16,887 nt of DNA from Flavobacteriales bacterium UBA2619 (GCA_002339135.1 DDJR01000103.1:1-16887), one strand, 5' to 3'; counted from the stretch's first letter, positions 7,852-16,500 are shown. Translations and numbers: made by a program. Notes: a model not told the origin generated them from the sequence alone.

Positions 7852-8445
7852 ATGAAAATGACAATTTTATTCTCTACTGCATTAATCCTTTTAGGATTGG
7901 GTCTGGTCGCTTGGAATTTCTACGGCGGAATATCCAAATACGACACCAACACAGAACAGTCTGACGTTGACTTTTATTCTTTGTCATGTAAAACACTCGA
8001 AGGGGAAGATTTTTCTTTTGAGCAACTGCGTGGAAAGAGAGTGCTTGTTGTAAACACGGCATCGAAATGTGGATTCACACCACAGTACGAAGAACTTCAA
8101 AAACTCCACGAGACATATGGCGGAGAGTCATTTGTTATTCTGGGATTCCCATGCAATGATTTCGGTCGTCAAGAGCCAGGAACTTCGGTAGAGATAGGTT
8201 CATTTTGTCAAAAAAATTATGGTGTAGAATTTGAGATGATGGAGAAGGTAAGCGTGAAAGGAAAAGACATGAGTGAAGTCTATGTTTGGTTGAACAACAA
8301 ATCATCAAACGGGGTGGCTGATCACAGTGTTCGTTGGAACTTTCACAAATTTTTAATCGACGAAAAAGGTCGTTTGATGGCCTCATTAAAAAGTGGTGTC
8401 AAACCACTTTCAAAGGATATCACAGATTTTGCAAGCGGAAAATAA
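7852..8445 (+). CDS. glutathione-peroxidase-family thiol peroxidase, membrane-anchored or exported
   Basis: A 197-residue protein: a hydrophobic N-terminal segment (about 4-22) acting as signal or anchor, then a thioredoxin-fold Gpx domain (about 38-195). The catalytic tetrad is visible: peroxidatic C73 in NTASKCGFTPQY, Q107 in the FGRQEPG motif, and W162-N163 in VRWNFHKF. It is a Cys rather than selenocysteine enzyme. C119 in GSFCQKNYG sits where thioredoxin-dependent Gpx proteins carry a resolving Cys, so thioredoxin rather than glutathione is the likelier reductant. The domain probably faces the periplasm. The start at 7852 is three bases after the flippase stop; Met3 (7858) is an alternative. 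The usual FPCNQFG motif reads FPCNDFG here. Confidence 0.93.
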   Translation: MKMTILFSTALILLGLGLVAWNFYGGISKYDTNTEQSDVDFYSLSCKTLEGEDFSFEQLRGKRVLVVNTASKCGFTPQYEELQKLHETYGGESFVILGFPCNDFGRQEPGTSVEIGSFCQKNYGVEFEMMEKVSVKGKDMSEVYVWLNNKSSNGVADHSVRWNFHKFLIDEKGRLMASLKSGVKPLSKDITDFASGK

Positions 8446-8487
8446 CTGAAACTTAAATCAATAGAAAGCCTTACGGATATTTAAATA

Positions 8488-9558
8488 ATGGATAAAATAC
8501 ACAACTTTTCTGCCGGCCCTTGTATTCTCCCTCCGGAGGTTTTAAAAGAAGCTTCAGAAGCTGTTAAAATTTGGGGCGGGAATGGTCTTTCTCTGATAGA
8601 AATGTCCCATAGATCTAAACCCTTTGTTGCCGTAATGGAAGAAGCGAGAGCGATTACAAAGGAGCTACTAGGCCTCCCAGATAGATTCGAGATTTTATAT
8701 CTCCAGGGTGGTGCAAGCCTGGGCTTTTTAACAGCGGCATACAACTTCATTCCAGAAGGTGGATCTGCTGCCTACTCAGACACAGGAACATGGGCCGCAA
8801 AAGCTGTTAAGGAAGCCAAGCACCTGGGACACATCGAGGTGGTCGCTAGCTCGAAAGCTTCTGGCTACAATGCAATACCACACACACCTTCGGTGGCGAC
8901 GAAACACAGCTATTTTCATTACACGACGAACAACACAATCTACGGCACACAATACAAGCACATCCCTGAACCGGGAGTTCCTCTAATCGCAGACATGAGT
9001 TCAGACATCATGAGCAAGAAATTTGACTCAACACCTTTTCAATTGATTTACGCAGGAGCCCAAAAAAACATGGGACCCGCTGGAACGGTGATGTATGCAA
9101 TAGATAAAGAGGCATTAGGCAAGACCGGCAGAGAGATCCCCTCCTACCTAGATTTGGGTGTACATCTCTCCAAGGACAGCATGTTCAATACCCCTCCTGT
9201 GTTTTCTATCTTCACAACTTTATTGACCCTGCGCTGGCTTAAAAATCTTGGAGGAATAGAAGCCATTGAAGCCAGAAACAATGCGAAATCCGACCTCATA
9301 TATGGCGAGATCGATCGAAACGAATTGTTTACTGGATACGCTGAAATCGACAGCCGGTCAACGATGAACGCTACGTTTCAGCTCCGCGACAGCAACCATC
9401 AAGAAAAATTCAATGCAGCTTGGACTGACGCTGGTATCAGTGGGATTAATGGTCACAGGAGCATAGGCGGATACAGGGCGTCTATGTATAACGCACTGCC
9501 TCTAGAGAGTGTTCAGGTGTTGGTCGATGTCATGAAAGAATTCGAGAGAACTATCTAA
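8488..9558 (+). CDS. serC: phosphoserine aminotransferase
   Basis: A 356-residue class V PLP-dependent aminotransferase converting 3-phosphohydroxypyruvate and glutamate to phosphoserine; it also acts in PLP synthesis in some bacteria. The N-terminus NFSAGPCILPPEVL is diagnostic of SerC, as are GGNGLSLIEMSHRSK (30-44) and the LQGGAS loop (72-77) that binds the cofactor phosphate. The PLP lysine is K193 in YAGAQKNMGPAG. The C-terminus GGYRASMYNALPLESVQVLV is typical. Length matches the family. It leads the serine operon, with serA starting six bases after the stop; the 42-bp gap upstream may hold a promoter but I see no convincing match. Confidence 0.97.
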   Translation: MDKIHNFSAGPCILPPEVLKEASEAVKIWGGNGLSLIEMSHRSKPFVAVMEEARAITKELLGLPDRFEILYLQGGASLGFLTAAYNFIPEGGSAAYSDTGTWAAKAVKEAKHLGHIEVVASSKASGYNAIPHTPSVATKHSYFHYTTNNTIYGTQYKHIPEPGVPLIADMSSDIMSKKFDSTPFQLIYAGAQKNMGPAGTVMYAIDKEALGKTGREIPSYLDLGVHLSKDSMFNTPPVFSIFTTLLTLRWLKNLGGIEAIEARNNAKSDLIYGEIDRNELFTGYAEIDSRSTMNATFQLRDSNHQEKFNAAWTDAGISGINGHRSIGGYRASMYNALPLESVQVLVDVMKEFERTI

Positions 9559-9564
9559 AAAAAA

Positions 9565-10521
9565 ATGAATATTTTAGCGAACGACGGAATTAGCCCTTCA
9601 GGCCTTACAGCTCTTCAAGAGGCAGGTCACATTGTCACTACAGAATTTATCGAAGCAGAGAAACTTGAGGCTTACATCAACGAAAATAAAATCGATGGTG
9701 TTCTCGTAAGATCCGCGACAAAAATCAGACAAGATCTTATGGACGCTTGCCCCACCCTCAAGTTTGTGGGTCGGGGTGGAGTCGGTATGGACAACATTGA
9801 TGTTCAATACGGCAGGGACAAAGGACTTACTATTTTTAATACACCCTCAGCATCATCTCAAAGTGTAGCTGAGCTAGTCATGGGACATCTGTTTTCTCTT
9901 TCTCGTTCTGTTCACTCAAGCAACAGAACCATGCCGATTGAAGGTGCCGTAGAGTTTAAATCACTAAAGAAAGCTTACGGCAAAGGTTTTGAATTGAGAG
10001 GAAAAACGTTAGGTATTTTAGGATTTGGAAGAATCGGACGTTCGCTAGCTTCTTACGCACTGGGGTGTGGAATGAAAGTGATTGCTACAGATCTTCGAGC
10101 AACAAATGGTGTCGTAGAACTTGAAATCAACGGCAATACGATCTCTGTAGATTGCCCACTGGTCTCAATGGATGATTTGCTAAAAAACTCTGACATGGTG
10201 AGTCTTCACACTCCTGCACAAGCAGATGGAAGCGCAGTCATTGGTGAAGCTCAATTTCAAATAATGAAGCAAGGAGCTCTTTTAATAAATGCAGCTCGCG
10301 GTGGAATCGTAGATGAAGATGCACTCCTGCGTGCTTTAGATTCGGGCAAACTTGGTGGAGCTGCACTTGACGTGTTTGTTGGAGAGCCATCACCACGTGC
10401 AGATGTACTTTCTCATCCAGCCATATCTTTGACTCCTCACACAGGAGCTGCAACGGGTGAAGCCCAAGATAGAATTGGTTTAGAATTGGCTTCTCAAATT
10501 GCAGAAATCGCTTCTGCGTAA
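9565..10521 (+). CDS. serA: D-3-phosphoglycerate dehydrogenase, short form without ACT domain
   Basis: A 318-residue NAD-dependent D-2-hydroxyacid dehydrogenase, predicted to oxidise 3-phosphoglycerate in the first committed step of serine synthesis. The nucleotide-binding motif GFGRIG lies at 153-158, with D176 at the end of the following strand (NAD preference). Catalytic residues are R245 (NAARGGIVDE), E274 (FVGEP) and H292 (TPHTGAAT). The protein stops straight after the substrate-domain return helix, so it lacks the C-terminal ACT domain that gives serine feedback in the long enzymes. Location directly after serC supports the substrate assignment; sequence alone would allow another D-2-hydroxyacid dehydrogenase. 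The stop codon of serC and this start are joined by an A-run (9557-9565). Confidence 0.92.
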   Translation: MNILANDGISPSGLTALQEAGHIVTTEFIEAEKLEAYINENKIDGVLVRSATKIRQDLMDACPTLKFVGRGGVGMDNIDVQYGRDKGLTIFNTPSASSQSVAELVMGHLFSLSRSVHSSNRTMPIEGAVEFKSLKKAYGKGFELRGKTLGILGFGRIGRSLASYALGCGMKVIATDLRATNGVVELEINGNTISVDCPLVSMDDLLKNSDMVSLHTPAQADGSAVIGEAQFQIMKQGALLINAARGGIVDEDALLRALDSGKLGGAALDVFVGEPSPRADVLSHPAISLTPHTGAATGEAQDRIGLELASQIAEIASA

Positions 10522-10551
10522 GCAATTTCTTACTCACCAAAGGTTAAAGCA

Positions 10552-11796
10552 ATGCCTAATCTCGTTAGACCCTTCAGATTGATTCAGCCGCCAAGACATT
10601 TGGCACATCTTGTAGCTTCAAGATCATATATCAGCTATGAGAAGGAAGAATTAAAAGACAAACTGATTCGCAATCCTTATACTTATCTTCAGGTCATCAA
10701 CCCAGATACAGATCAAGAATTAGATGCAAAGAGAGGAACGAAAGATTACTTTAGAGAAATCCGAACAGTCTATGACACCTTTTTACAAAAAGGCTGGCTA
10801 GAGGGTGCAGGACACGCATGCTATATCATTTACAGACAAACCACATCAACTCACTCTTTCACGGGAATAGTTGCTTTGCTTGATCTTCCTAAATGCGAAG
10901 AAGGTGCTCTGTTAACTCATGAACTTACACTGGAAAAACGAGAAGACTTGTTCTCCGATTACTTAGAAACTGTAGGTTTCCATGCTGAGCCAATCTTGTG
11001 TGCTAGACCATCTAATCACCCAGGAGAAACTGAATTAAACAGATGCATTTCAAATTTAACAAACGCAAATGAAGCTGATTGTGATTTTTCGACAACAGAT
11101 TCTATCAGACACTCCATTTGGTATGTGAATCCCGAATTAGAAACGACCTTAAGTCAAGCACTCGGGCCACTAGATAAATTGTATTTGGCAGACGGACACC
11201 ACAGGTTAGCCTCTTCAATCAAGCTAAGACACAGACACCCAAATGAACCGGGAGTTGACAGAATACTTGCTTACATCTTGCCAGCCAAAGAAATGAGCAT
11301 TCTTGGGTATCACAGACAGGTTAGTGATTTTAAAGGGGATCTGGATGAATTAATTGTGAAGATTGAAGGCCTTGATTCTGTGACGAATGTGACGGAAATT
11401 TCAACAAACGAATCACGGGTTCAAAAACCGGGATGCATCGATATTATCAACTCTGGAAAGAGCTATAGAGTTTGCATCCAGGAAGATAAAACAGGAATTA
11501 GAACTGATGCGGGTTGGCTTGGAGAACATGTTTTAAAGAATTGTTTGGGGATTTCTGATCCAAGAAATGACCCAAAATTAAAATACATTCCAGGAAATTC
11601 TGACACCTCGTTTTCAGAAACGTCAAGGGACAAGATCATCTTCGCACTTCATCCAACGCCCATCAACCAAATAGTCGCTGTCGCAGATGCAGGAAACACA
11701 CTTCCTCCAAAAAGCACTTGGGTTGAACCCAAGTTGAGAAGCGGGCTGTTTATTTACGAATTTGGAATGCACCCTCATCCTACAATATTACATTGA
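10552..11796 (+). CDS. DUF1015 family protein in the serine operon
   Basis: A 414-residue soluble protein, recognised as DUF1015 from several family hallmarks. These are an N-terminal PFR-L-QPP segment, HELTLEKREDLF around 123-134, the DGHHR motif at 214-218, and the C-terminal KSTWVEPKLRSGLFIYEF. Its biochemical function is not established to my knowledge. The DGHHR motif recalls the Gly-x-His-Arg nucleotide-binding loop of the ParB/sulfiredoxin fold, which also occurs in free-serine kinases such as SerK and SbnI, but a shared fold is my inference. It lies 30 bp after serA, and its TGA overlaps the yggS ATG by one base, so it is firmly part of the operon. This context suggests a role linked to serine or phosphoserine. 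Confidence 0.9.
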   Translation: MPNLVRPFRLIQPPRHLAHLVASRSYISYEKEELKDKLIRNPYTYLQVINPDTDQELDAKRGTKDYFREIRTVYDTFLQKGWLEGAGHACYIIYRQTTSTHSFTGIVALLDLPKCEEGALLTHELTLEKREDLFSDYLETVGFHAEPILCARPSNHPGETELNRCISNLTNANEADCDFSTTDSIRHSIWYVNPELETTLSQALGPLDKLYLADGHHRLASSIKLRHRHPNEPGVDRILAYILPAKEMSILGYHRQVSDFKGDLDELIVKIEGLDSVTNVTEISTNESRVQKPGCIDIINSGKSYRVCIQEDKTGIRTDAGWLGEHVLKNCLGISDPRNDPKLKYIPGNSDTSFSETSRDKIIFALHPTPINQIVAVADAGNTLPPKSTWVEPKLRSGLFIYEFGMHPHPTILH

Positions 11797-12443
11797 TGTC
11801 AATTGCTGAAGGCTTAGCCTCAATACAAAATGCAATCCCATCTCATGTCACACTCGTTGCCGTGAGCAAGACCAAGCCCATAGAGGTCCTACAAGAAGCT
11901 TATGCTTTAGGAATTCGTGATTTCGGAGAAAATCGTGTAGCAGAACTCGCAGAAAAAGCGAAAGCGCTCCCGGAAGACATCCGTTGGCATGCGATTGGAC
12001 ATTTACAAAGGAACAAAGCAGCAATTGTAGCACCTATTGCAACATTGATTCACGCAGTTGACTCGATTCGATTGTATGATGCGCTGAGTAAACACTCAGG
12101 GGAAAAGTTGGATGTCTTAATCCAAATCCACATCGCAGACGAAACAAACAAATACGGATTGACTCCTGATAATTTTAAAAAAATCTTAGACACTGGAGAA
12201 GCCTTCAATCACCCCAACATGAACATTAGAGGCCTAATGGGCATGGCTACCTTCACGGATAACCATTCTCAAATTGCACATGAGTTCAAAGGTTTACGCA
12301 CCCTTTTTGACGAAATACAACCCTTGGTAGGAATGGATTTTGACACCTTATCTATGGGCATGAGCGGAGATTGGAAAATCGCTGTCGATGAAGGATCTAC
12401 CATGATTCGCGTTGGGAGTGCTATCTTCGGAGCCCGAAACTAA
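11796..12443 (+). CDS. yggS: YggS/PLPBP family pyridoxal-phosphate homeostasis protein
   Basis: A 215-residue fold-type III PLP-binding protein that buffers PLP and affects amino-acid pools; no catalytic activity is established for the family. The PLP lysine is K25 in VAVSKTKP. Family motifs DFGENRVAE, WHAIGHLQRNK and the closing MSGDWKIAVDEGSTMIRVGSAIFG are all present. I place the start at ATG 11796, which overlaps the upstream TGA as TGATG, the usual sign of translational coupling. A TTG one codon earlier (11793) would add only one residue and is less likely. Downstream of a PLP enzyme gene (serC), its presence fits cofactor supply to the pathway. Confidence 0.95.
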   Translation: MSIAEGLASIQNAIPSHVTLVAVSKTKPIEVLQEAYALGIRDFGENRVAELAEKAKALPEDIRWHAIGHLQRNKAAIVAPIATLIHAVDSIRLYDALSKHSGEKLDVLIQIHIADETNKYGLTPDNFKKILDTGEAFNHPNMNIRGLMGMATFTDNHSQIAHEFKGLRTLFDEIQPLVGMDFDTLSMGMSGDWKIAVDEGSTMIRVGSAIFGARN

Positions 12444-12449
12444 AACACA

Positions 12450-13535
12450 ATGATGAAAATACTTTATACCCTCTTTACATTTTTATTAGGCACCTCACTT
12501 TCTGCACAAATTCCTTCAGGTATCGAAGCAGTAGAATATGACCCTACAGGCGAGCGTTGGTTTGTCAGTTGCGGTTCTTCTACACTCCTTAGTTCATCTG
12601 ACATGGGGGATTCTTGGAATTACTTCGGAAATGCGAATGCTTCCTATGGTATGGAAGTGATGGAAGGCACATTGTTCGTGATTCACAACAACAAAGTTGA
12701 CGCATACGACCTCACCACAGCCGAATTTGTCGGAATGGCATCGATTTCCGGAACAGGATTTTTAAATGGAATGGGAAGTGATGGCAACGGAAATCTCATC
12801 ATTAGTGATTTTTCTACAGGGAAAATTACTGAAATCGATGCATCAGACCCTGCAAACATGTCGTCGTCTACCCTAGTGAACAACACAGGCACATCACCCA
12901 ATGGCGTAGTCGTGGATGTCGCAAATGGAAGAGCTGTAGTTGTTAACTGGGGTGGAAATGCTGACATTCTTGCGATTGACCTTGTTACTGGTGAATTAAC
13001 AACACTCGTAAACGGAAGTGGCCTTGGGAATTGTGATGGCATCGATATGGACTCAGATGGAAACTTTTACATCAGCTCATGGACTCCCGCAAGAATTACC
13101 AAGTACAACAATGACTTTTCGGAGTCTGAGACGGTTGTAAGCTCTGGATTAAGCAGTCCAGCTGACATCTCATTTGATGAAGTGACAAACACTTTAGGAG
13201 TCGCAAACAGTGGCTCAAACCAAGTTACTTTCCATTACTTTTCTGGAGAAAACACATCTGATGTAAGCGAAAGGGATGATCTTAAAATCGAACTTTTCGG
13301 GAGCGAGTTCATCTTCAACCTATCACGTGGAGATAGCTTTACCTTGAAGGCATTCTCTTTAGAAGGAAAATTATTGAACGTTTCAACAATGCATCTTCCA
13401 GAAGGAAAAAGCAGTGTGTTGATTGACAGACTACCTGAAGGGTTTTCTCACGCTAACCTCATACACATAAGCAGCAATTCTCGTTCCGGAATTTCTGGAA
13501 TGAAGACCTTTAAACTGGGTCAACGTCAACTTTAA
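12450..13535 (+). CDS. secreted beta-propeller (NHL/SMP-30-like) protein with a T9SS-like C-terminal domain
   Basis: A 361-residue exported protein. Residues 1-20 are a signal peptide (ILYTLFTFLLGTSLSAQ). Residues about 21-265 hold repeated blades with the pattern GxxxDxxGNxxxSD or similar, for example MGSDGNGNLIISDF, VVVDVANGRAVVVNW and IDMDSDGNFYISSW, each followed by a strand such as GKITEID or ARITKYN. This suggests an NHL-like propeller of unknown ligand. Residues about 278-361 read as a short beta-sandwich (FTLKAFSLEGKLLN, LPEG, KTFKL), resembling a divergent type A sorting domain of the type IX secretion system. The gene starts six bases after yggS but is probably not functionally tied to it. 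Its 3' end overlaps priA on the other strand by 26 bp. Met at 12453 is an alternative start. Confidence 0.78.
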   Translation: MMKILYTLFTFLLGTSLSAQIPSGIEAVEYDPTGERWFVSCGSSTLLSSSDMGDSWNYFGNANASYGMEVMEGTLFVIHNNKVDAYDLTTAEFVGMASISGTGFLNGMGSDGNGNLIISDFSTGKITEIDASDPANMSSSTLVNNTGTSPNGVVVDVANGRAVVVNWGGNADILAIDLVTGELTTLVNGSGLGNCDGIDMDSDGNFYISSWTPARITKYNNDFSESETVVSSGLSSPADISFDEVTNTLGVANSGSNQVTFHYFSGENTSDVSERDDLKIELFGSEFIFNLSRGDSFTLKAFSLEGKLLNVSTMHLPEGKSSVLIDRLPEGFSHANLIHISSNSRSGISGMKTFKLGQRQL

Positions 13536-15981
13536 CTCTGAGTCTCTTCCAACGGGGGTCAATTGAAAAATCGTCAAGGTCGCTCAAGAGCGCCGATTTG
13601 TATTTTTCTGCAGAGATATTGCGTTCGAATTTCAACAAAAGCTGTAAATGATAGAGATCATTTACGCGATACAAAGGAGGCGTATCTGGACCGATGATTC
13701 GGTCTGCTCCGAATCTCTGCCTCAATCTTAAGGCAAGAACATCGGCTCCTCGTTTCACTCTTTCCTCATCGCTGTGACGAAGAGATATTCTGATGAGTCT
13801 AACAAAAGGCGGATACCCAAAGCTTTTTCGTTCTTGAAGTTCATGGGCAACCAGTTTATCGTGGTCTCCGGAGATAACACGCTGAATCACCCAATGATCA
13901 GGTGAAAAAGTTTGAATGACAACCTTCCCCCTAGTCGTAGATCTTCCTGAACGACCTGCGACTTGCGTCAGCATTTGATAAGCTCTTTCAAAAGATCGAA
14001 AATCTGGAAAAGTGAGCATCTTGTCGGCACTCATCACACCAACAAGACCTACATCTTTAAAGTCCAATCCCTTGCTTACCATTTGAGTACCCACAAGTAC
14101 ATCTAATTTGTGATTGCTAAAGGCTTCTAAAATTCTCGAGTGAGCATTCTTTGATCTTGTCGTGTCCAAATCCATCCTGCCTACCTTAATGCTTGGAAAA
14201 AGATCCGCCATTTCCTCTTCTATCCTTTGCGTACCTAACCCCTTGGGAGTGACAGATGTGCTCCCGCATGCAACGCACTTCACTGGAGGAGTCACTACTG
14301 AATATCCACAGTGATGACAATGGAGTCCGTTGCCTTGTTTGTGAAATGTGAGAGGTATATCGCAACGTTCACACATCACGGCGTCTCCACATGCTCCACA
14401 TTGCCAAGAAGGAGAATACCCTCGCCTGTTTTGGAACAGGATGACTTGTTTTCCATCTTTAAATGCTGCATCCATCTCATCCCTGAGGAGCTTTGTAAAA
14501 CCTCCTCTCATGCTTCGTTGCTTGTGCTCCTTTTGTAAATCGGCAGCAAAAATCTCTGGCAACATAACCCCTGAATACCGCTCAGTGAGATTGACCCTGT
14601 CAATTTTGCCCTCGGCAGATAGATAAACAGTTTCAACAGAAGGTGTTGCTGAACCTAACACCAAAGGAATGTTCAACCTGGCTGACATCCACAAAGCAAC
14701 ATCACGGGCGTTGTAACGTGGCGCTGGATCTTGCTGTTTATAGCTGGACTCATGCTCCTCGTCAACGATGATGAGTCCCAGATTTTTAAATGGCAAGAAA
14801 GTAGCAGATCTCGGCCCCACAATTAAAGACCCCTTCTTGTTGTCTAATACTTTCAGCCAAACCTCAGTTCTCTCACTTGCATTAAACCTGGAGTGATACA
14901 CCACAATCTGATCTCCAAAAAATTTCTGAAGACGTGCAATAAGTTGGGTTGTCAGCGCGATCTCTGGAACTAAAAACAAAGCTTGCTGCCCAGCTTTAAT
15001 CGCTTCTGCAATAAGATGAACGTAGATTTCTGTCTTGCCTGAGCCTGTCACACCATTTAACAAAACAGGTTTCCGTTTCACCAGTGAATTTCGAATCTCC
15101 GAATAAGCTCTGTTTTGTGGAATTGATAACGTAGGCAAAGATTGAATCTTACCTGCATAAGCTGCTAACCTAGAGATATCTCGTTCCACAAGCTTGAACA
15201 CATCTTTTTGCACCCACTTGTTAATTACTGCTGATGTTACATCCGCAACTGATTGGAGCGACTTCTTGGGAACTTCCTCTCCATGAGGTGCCATCTTTAA
15301 ATATGCAAGCAAAGCACGAGCTTGAGCTGGAGCTCTTTTCTCAACCTTCTCAAGCTCTGCATTCAACACCTCTTCTTCTTCGAACACCTCTTTAGAAATG
15401 GTTACAAATATTTGCTTCTTGGTCTTGTACTTTTCTTTCAGTTCTTCCTCGGTAATCGCTAGACCTTTGTCAATGAGTAATCTCACAACTCTTTGTGGGT
15501 ATTTTATTCCTAAAACTTCGGACACCTCTTTTAAATTCAAGCCATCTCTGAGATGAAGCGCGTCTAAAAGCAATGAAGCAGAGTCACCTAATCCCGTTTC
15601 ATCACCCCCATCAGGATTCAACAAAATCCTAATTTTACTAGCAAGCTTCATCCCCGAAGGCAAGGCTGCTGAGACAACATCGCCTATCGAGCACATATAG
15701 TAAGCAGACATCCAGTTGATTAAATCTGTTAAATCTTTTGTCACAACAGGCCTGTCGTCCACGACAGCTTCTAAATATTTGGCGACATATCCTTCAGGGC
15801 TGTCAGTGTGGATAGACCAAACAACTCCTGTCAATTTTCTATTGCCTAAAGGCACCACAACCCTCATCCCTACCTCAGGAACCAACATACTGGCTGGCAA
15901 ACGGTAGGTTAGAACACGAGGCAGAGCCGCAGGCAAGGCTACGTTACAAAAAACTTGTGTATTCTTGATAAGATTTGACAT
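13510..15981 (-). CDS. priA: replication restart helicase PriA
   Basis: An 823-residue 3'-5' superfamily 2 DNA helicase that rebuilds replication forks at stalled or recombined structures. Numbering uses the ATG at 15981; a GTG at 15990 is possible but adds only LS-type residues ahead of the conserved start. The N-terminal DNA-binding domain (about 5-105) and a winged-helix region (about 135-265) precede the helicase. Walker A GVTGSGKT is at 310-317, DEEH at 407-410, and SAT at 444-446. Eight zinc-binding cysteines lie at 528, 531, 537, 540, 555, 558, 569 and 572, all intact. QVAGRSGR is motif VI. The C-terminal VDVDP is the usual PriA ending, so the 26-bp overlap with the opposite gene is real and not an annotation artefact. 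Confidence 0.97.
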   Translation of the reverse strand: MSNLIKNTQVFCNVALPAALPRVLTYRLPASMLVPEVGMRVVVPLGNRKLTGVVWSIHTDSPEGYVAKYLEAVVDDRPVVTKDLTDLINWMSAYYMCSIGDVVSAALPSGMKLASKIRILLNPDGGDETGLGDSASLLLDALHLRDGLNLKEVSEVLGIKYPQRVVRLLIDKGLAITEEELKEKYKTKKQIFVTISKEVFEEEEVLNAELEKVEKRAPAQARALLAYLKMAPHGEEVPKKSLQSVADVTSAVINKWVQKDVFKLVERDISRLAAYAGKIQSLPTLSIPQNRAYSEIRNSLVKRKPVLLNGVTGSGKTEIYVHLIAEAIKAGQQALFLVPEIALTTQLIARLQKFFGDQIVVYHSRFNASERTEVWLKVLDNKKGSLIVGPRSATFLPFKNLGLIIVDEEHESSYKQQDPAPRYNARDVALWMSARLNIPLVLGSATPSVETVYLSAEGKIDRVNLTERYSGVMLPEIFAADLQKEHKQRSMRGGFTKLLRDEMDAAFKDGKQVILFQNRRGYSPSWQCGACGDAVMCERCDIPLTFHKQGNGLHCHHCGYSVVTPPVKCVACGSTSVTPKGLGTQRIEEEMADLFPSIKVGRMDLDTTRSKNAHSRILEAFSNHKLDVLVGTQMVSKGLDFKDVGLVGVMSADKMLTFPDFRSFERAYQMLTQVAGRSGRSTTRGKVVIQTFSPDHWVIQRVISGDHDKLVAHELQERKSFGYPPFVRLIRISLRHSDEERVKRGADVLALRLRQRFGADRIIGPDTPPLYRVNDLYHLQLLLKFERNISAEKYKSALLSDLDDFSIDPRWKRLRVKVDVDPV

Positions 15982-16023
15982 AGAAAGCACAAAGTACTGC
16001 GCAACGAGGCGTAAATTTAAGTT

Positions 16024-16500
16024 ATGACAAAATGTATTTCTCCATTAAGTGTGGGCGATGTAGCCCCTGATTTTTCTTCCACTGACTCTACCGGCACTAA
16101 CCGCTCACTATCAGAGTTTTCAGGATCGAAATTGGCCTTGTATTTTTATCCGAAAGACAACACTCCGGGATGTACTTCCCAAGCTTGCAATCTGACAGAG
16201 AATTATTCTGAGCTCTCGAAGCACGGAATCAAGATTGTCGGGGTAAGTCCTGACTCTGAGGCGAAGCACATTAAGTTTATCAAAAAATACAACATCGCAT
16301 TTGAACTTTTGGCTGATGAAGATAAAAGTGTCCATCAGGCTTATGGAGTTTGGGCTGAGAAAAAGTTTATGGGCAAGGTTTTCGACGGAACCCACAGAAC
16401 AACATTCTTAATAGATGAAAATTCTAAGATTGTTGAAATTATTGCAAAGCCTACATGCAAAGACCACGCATCTGAAATTATTTCTGGATTTAAGCTATAA
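16024..16500 (+). CDS. bcp: thioredoxin-dependent peroxiredoxin (Bcp/PrxQ)
   Basis: A 158-residue cytoplasmic peroxiredoxin that reduces hydrogen peroxide and organic peroxides using thioredoxin. The motif FYPKDNTPGCTSQAC places the peroxidatic Cys at 50 and a second Cys at 55, the five-residue spacing of the E. coli Bcp type where the resolving Cys sits in the same helix. Also present are GVSPDSEAKHIKFIKKYNI and a late HRTTFLID strand. Length is normal. It is divergent from priA across about 42 bp and followed by 134 bp of non-coding DNA before recA. No convincing promoter match is visible. Confidence 0.96.
   Translation: MTKCISPLSVGDVAPDFSSTDSTGTNRSLSEFSGSKLALYFYPKDNTPGCTSQACNLTENYSELSKHGIKIVGVSPDSEAKHIKFIKKYNIAFELLADEDKSVHQAYGVWAEKKFMGKVFDGTHRTTFLIDENSKIVEIIAKPTCKDHASEIISGFKL

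Noticed and set aside
9557..9565. A9 run joining the serC stop and serA start, considered as a frameshift fusion site
   Set aside because: The T of the TAA precedes the A-run, so slippage within the run cannot remove the stop. It is more likely just an A-rich leader before the start codon.
12683..13042. 119-residue minus-strand frame inside the propeller gene
   Set aside because: It is a shadow of the repeat-rich coding sequence, with no start context or recognisable protein features.
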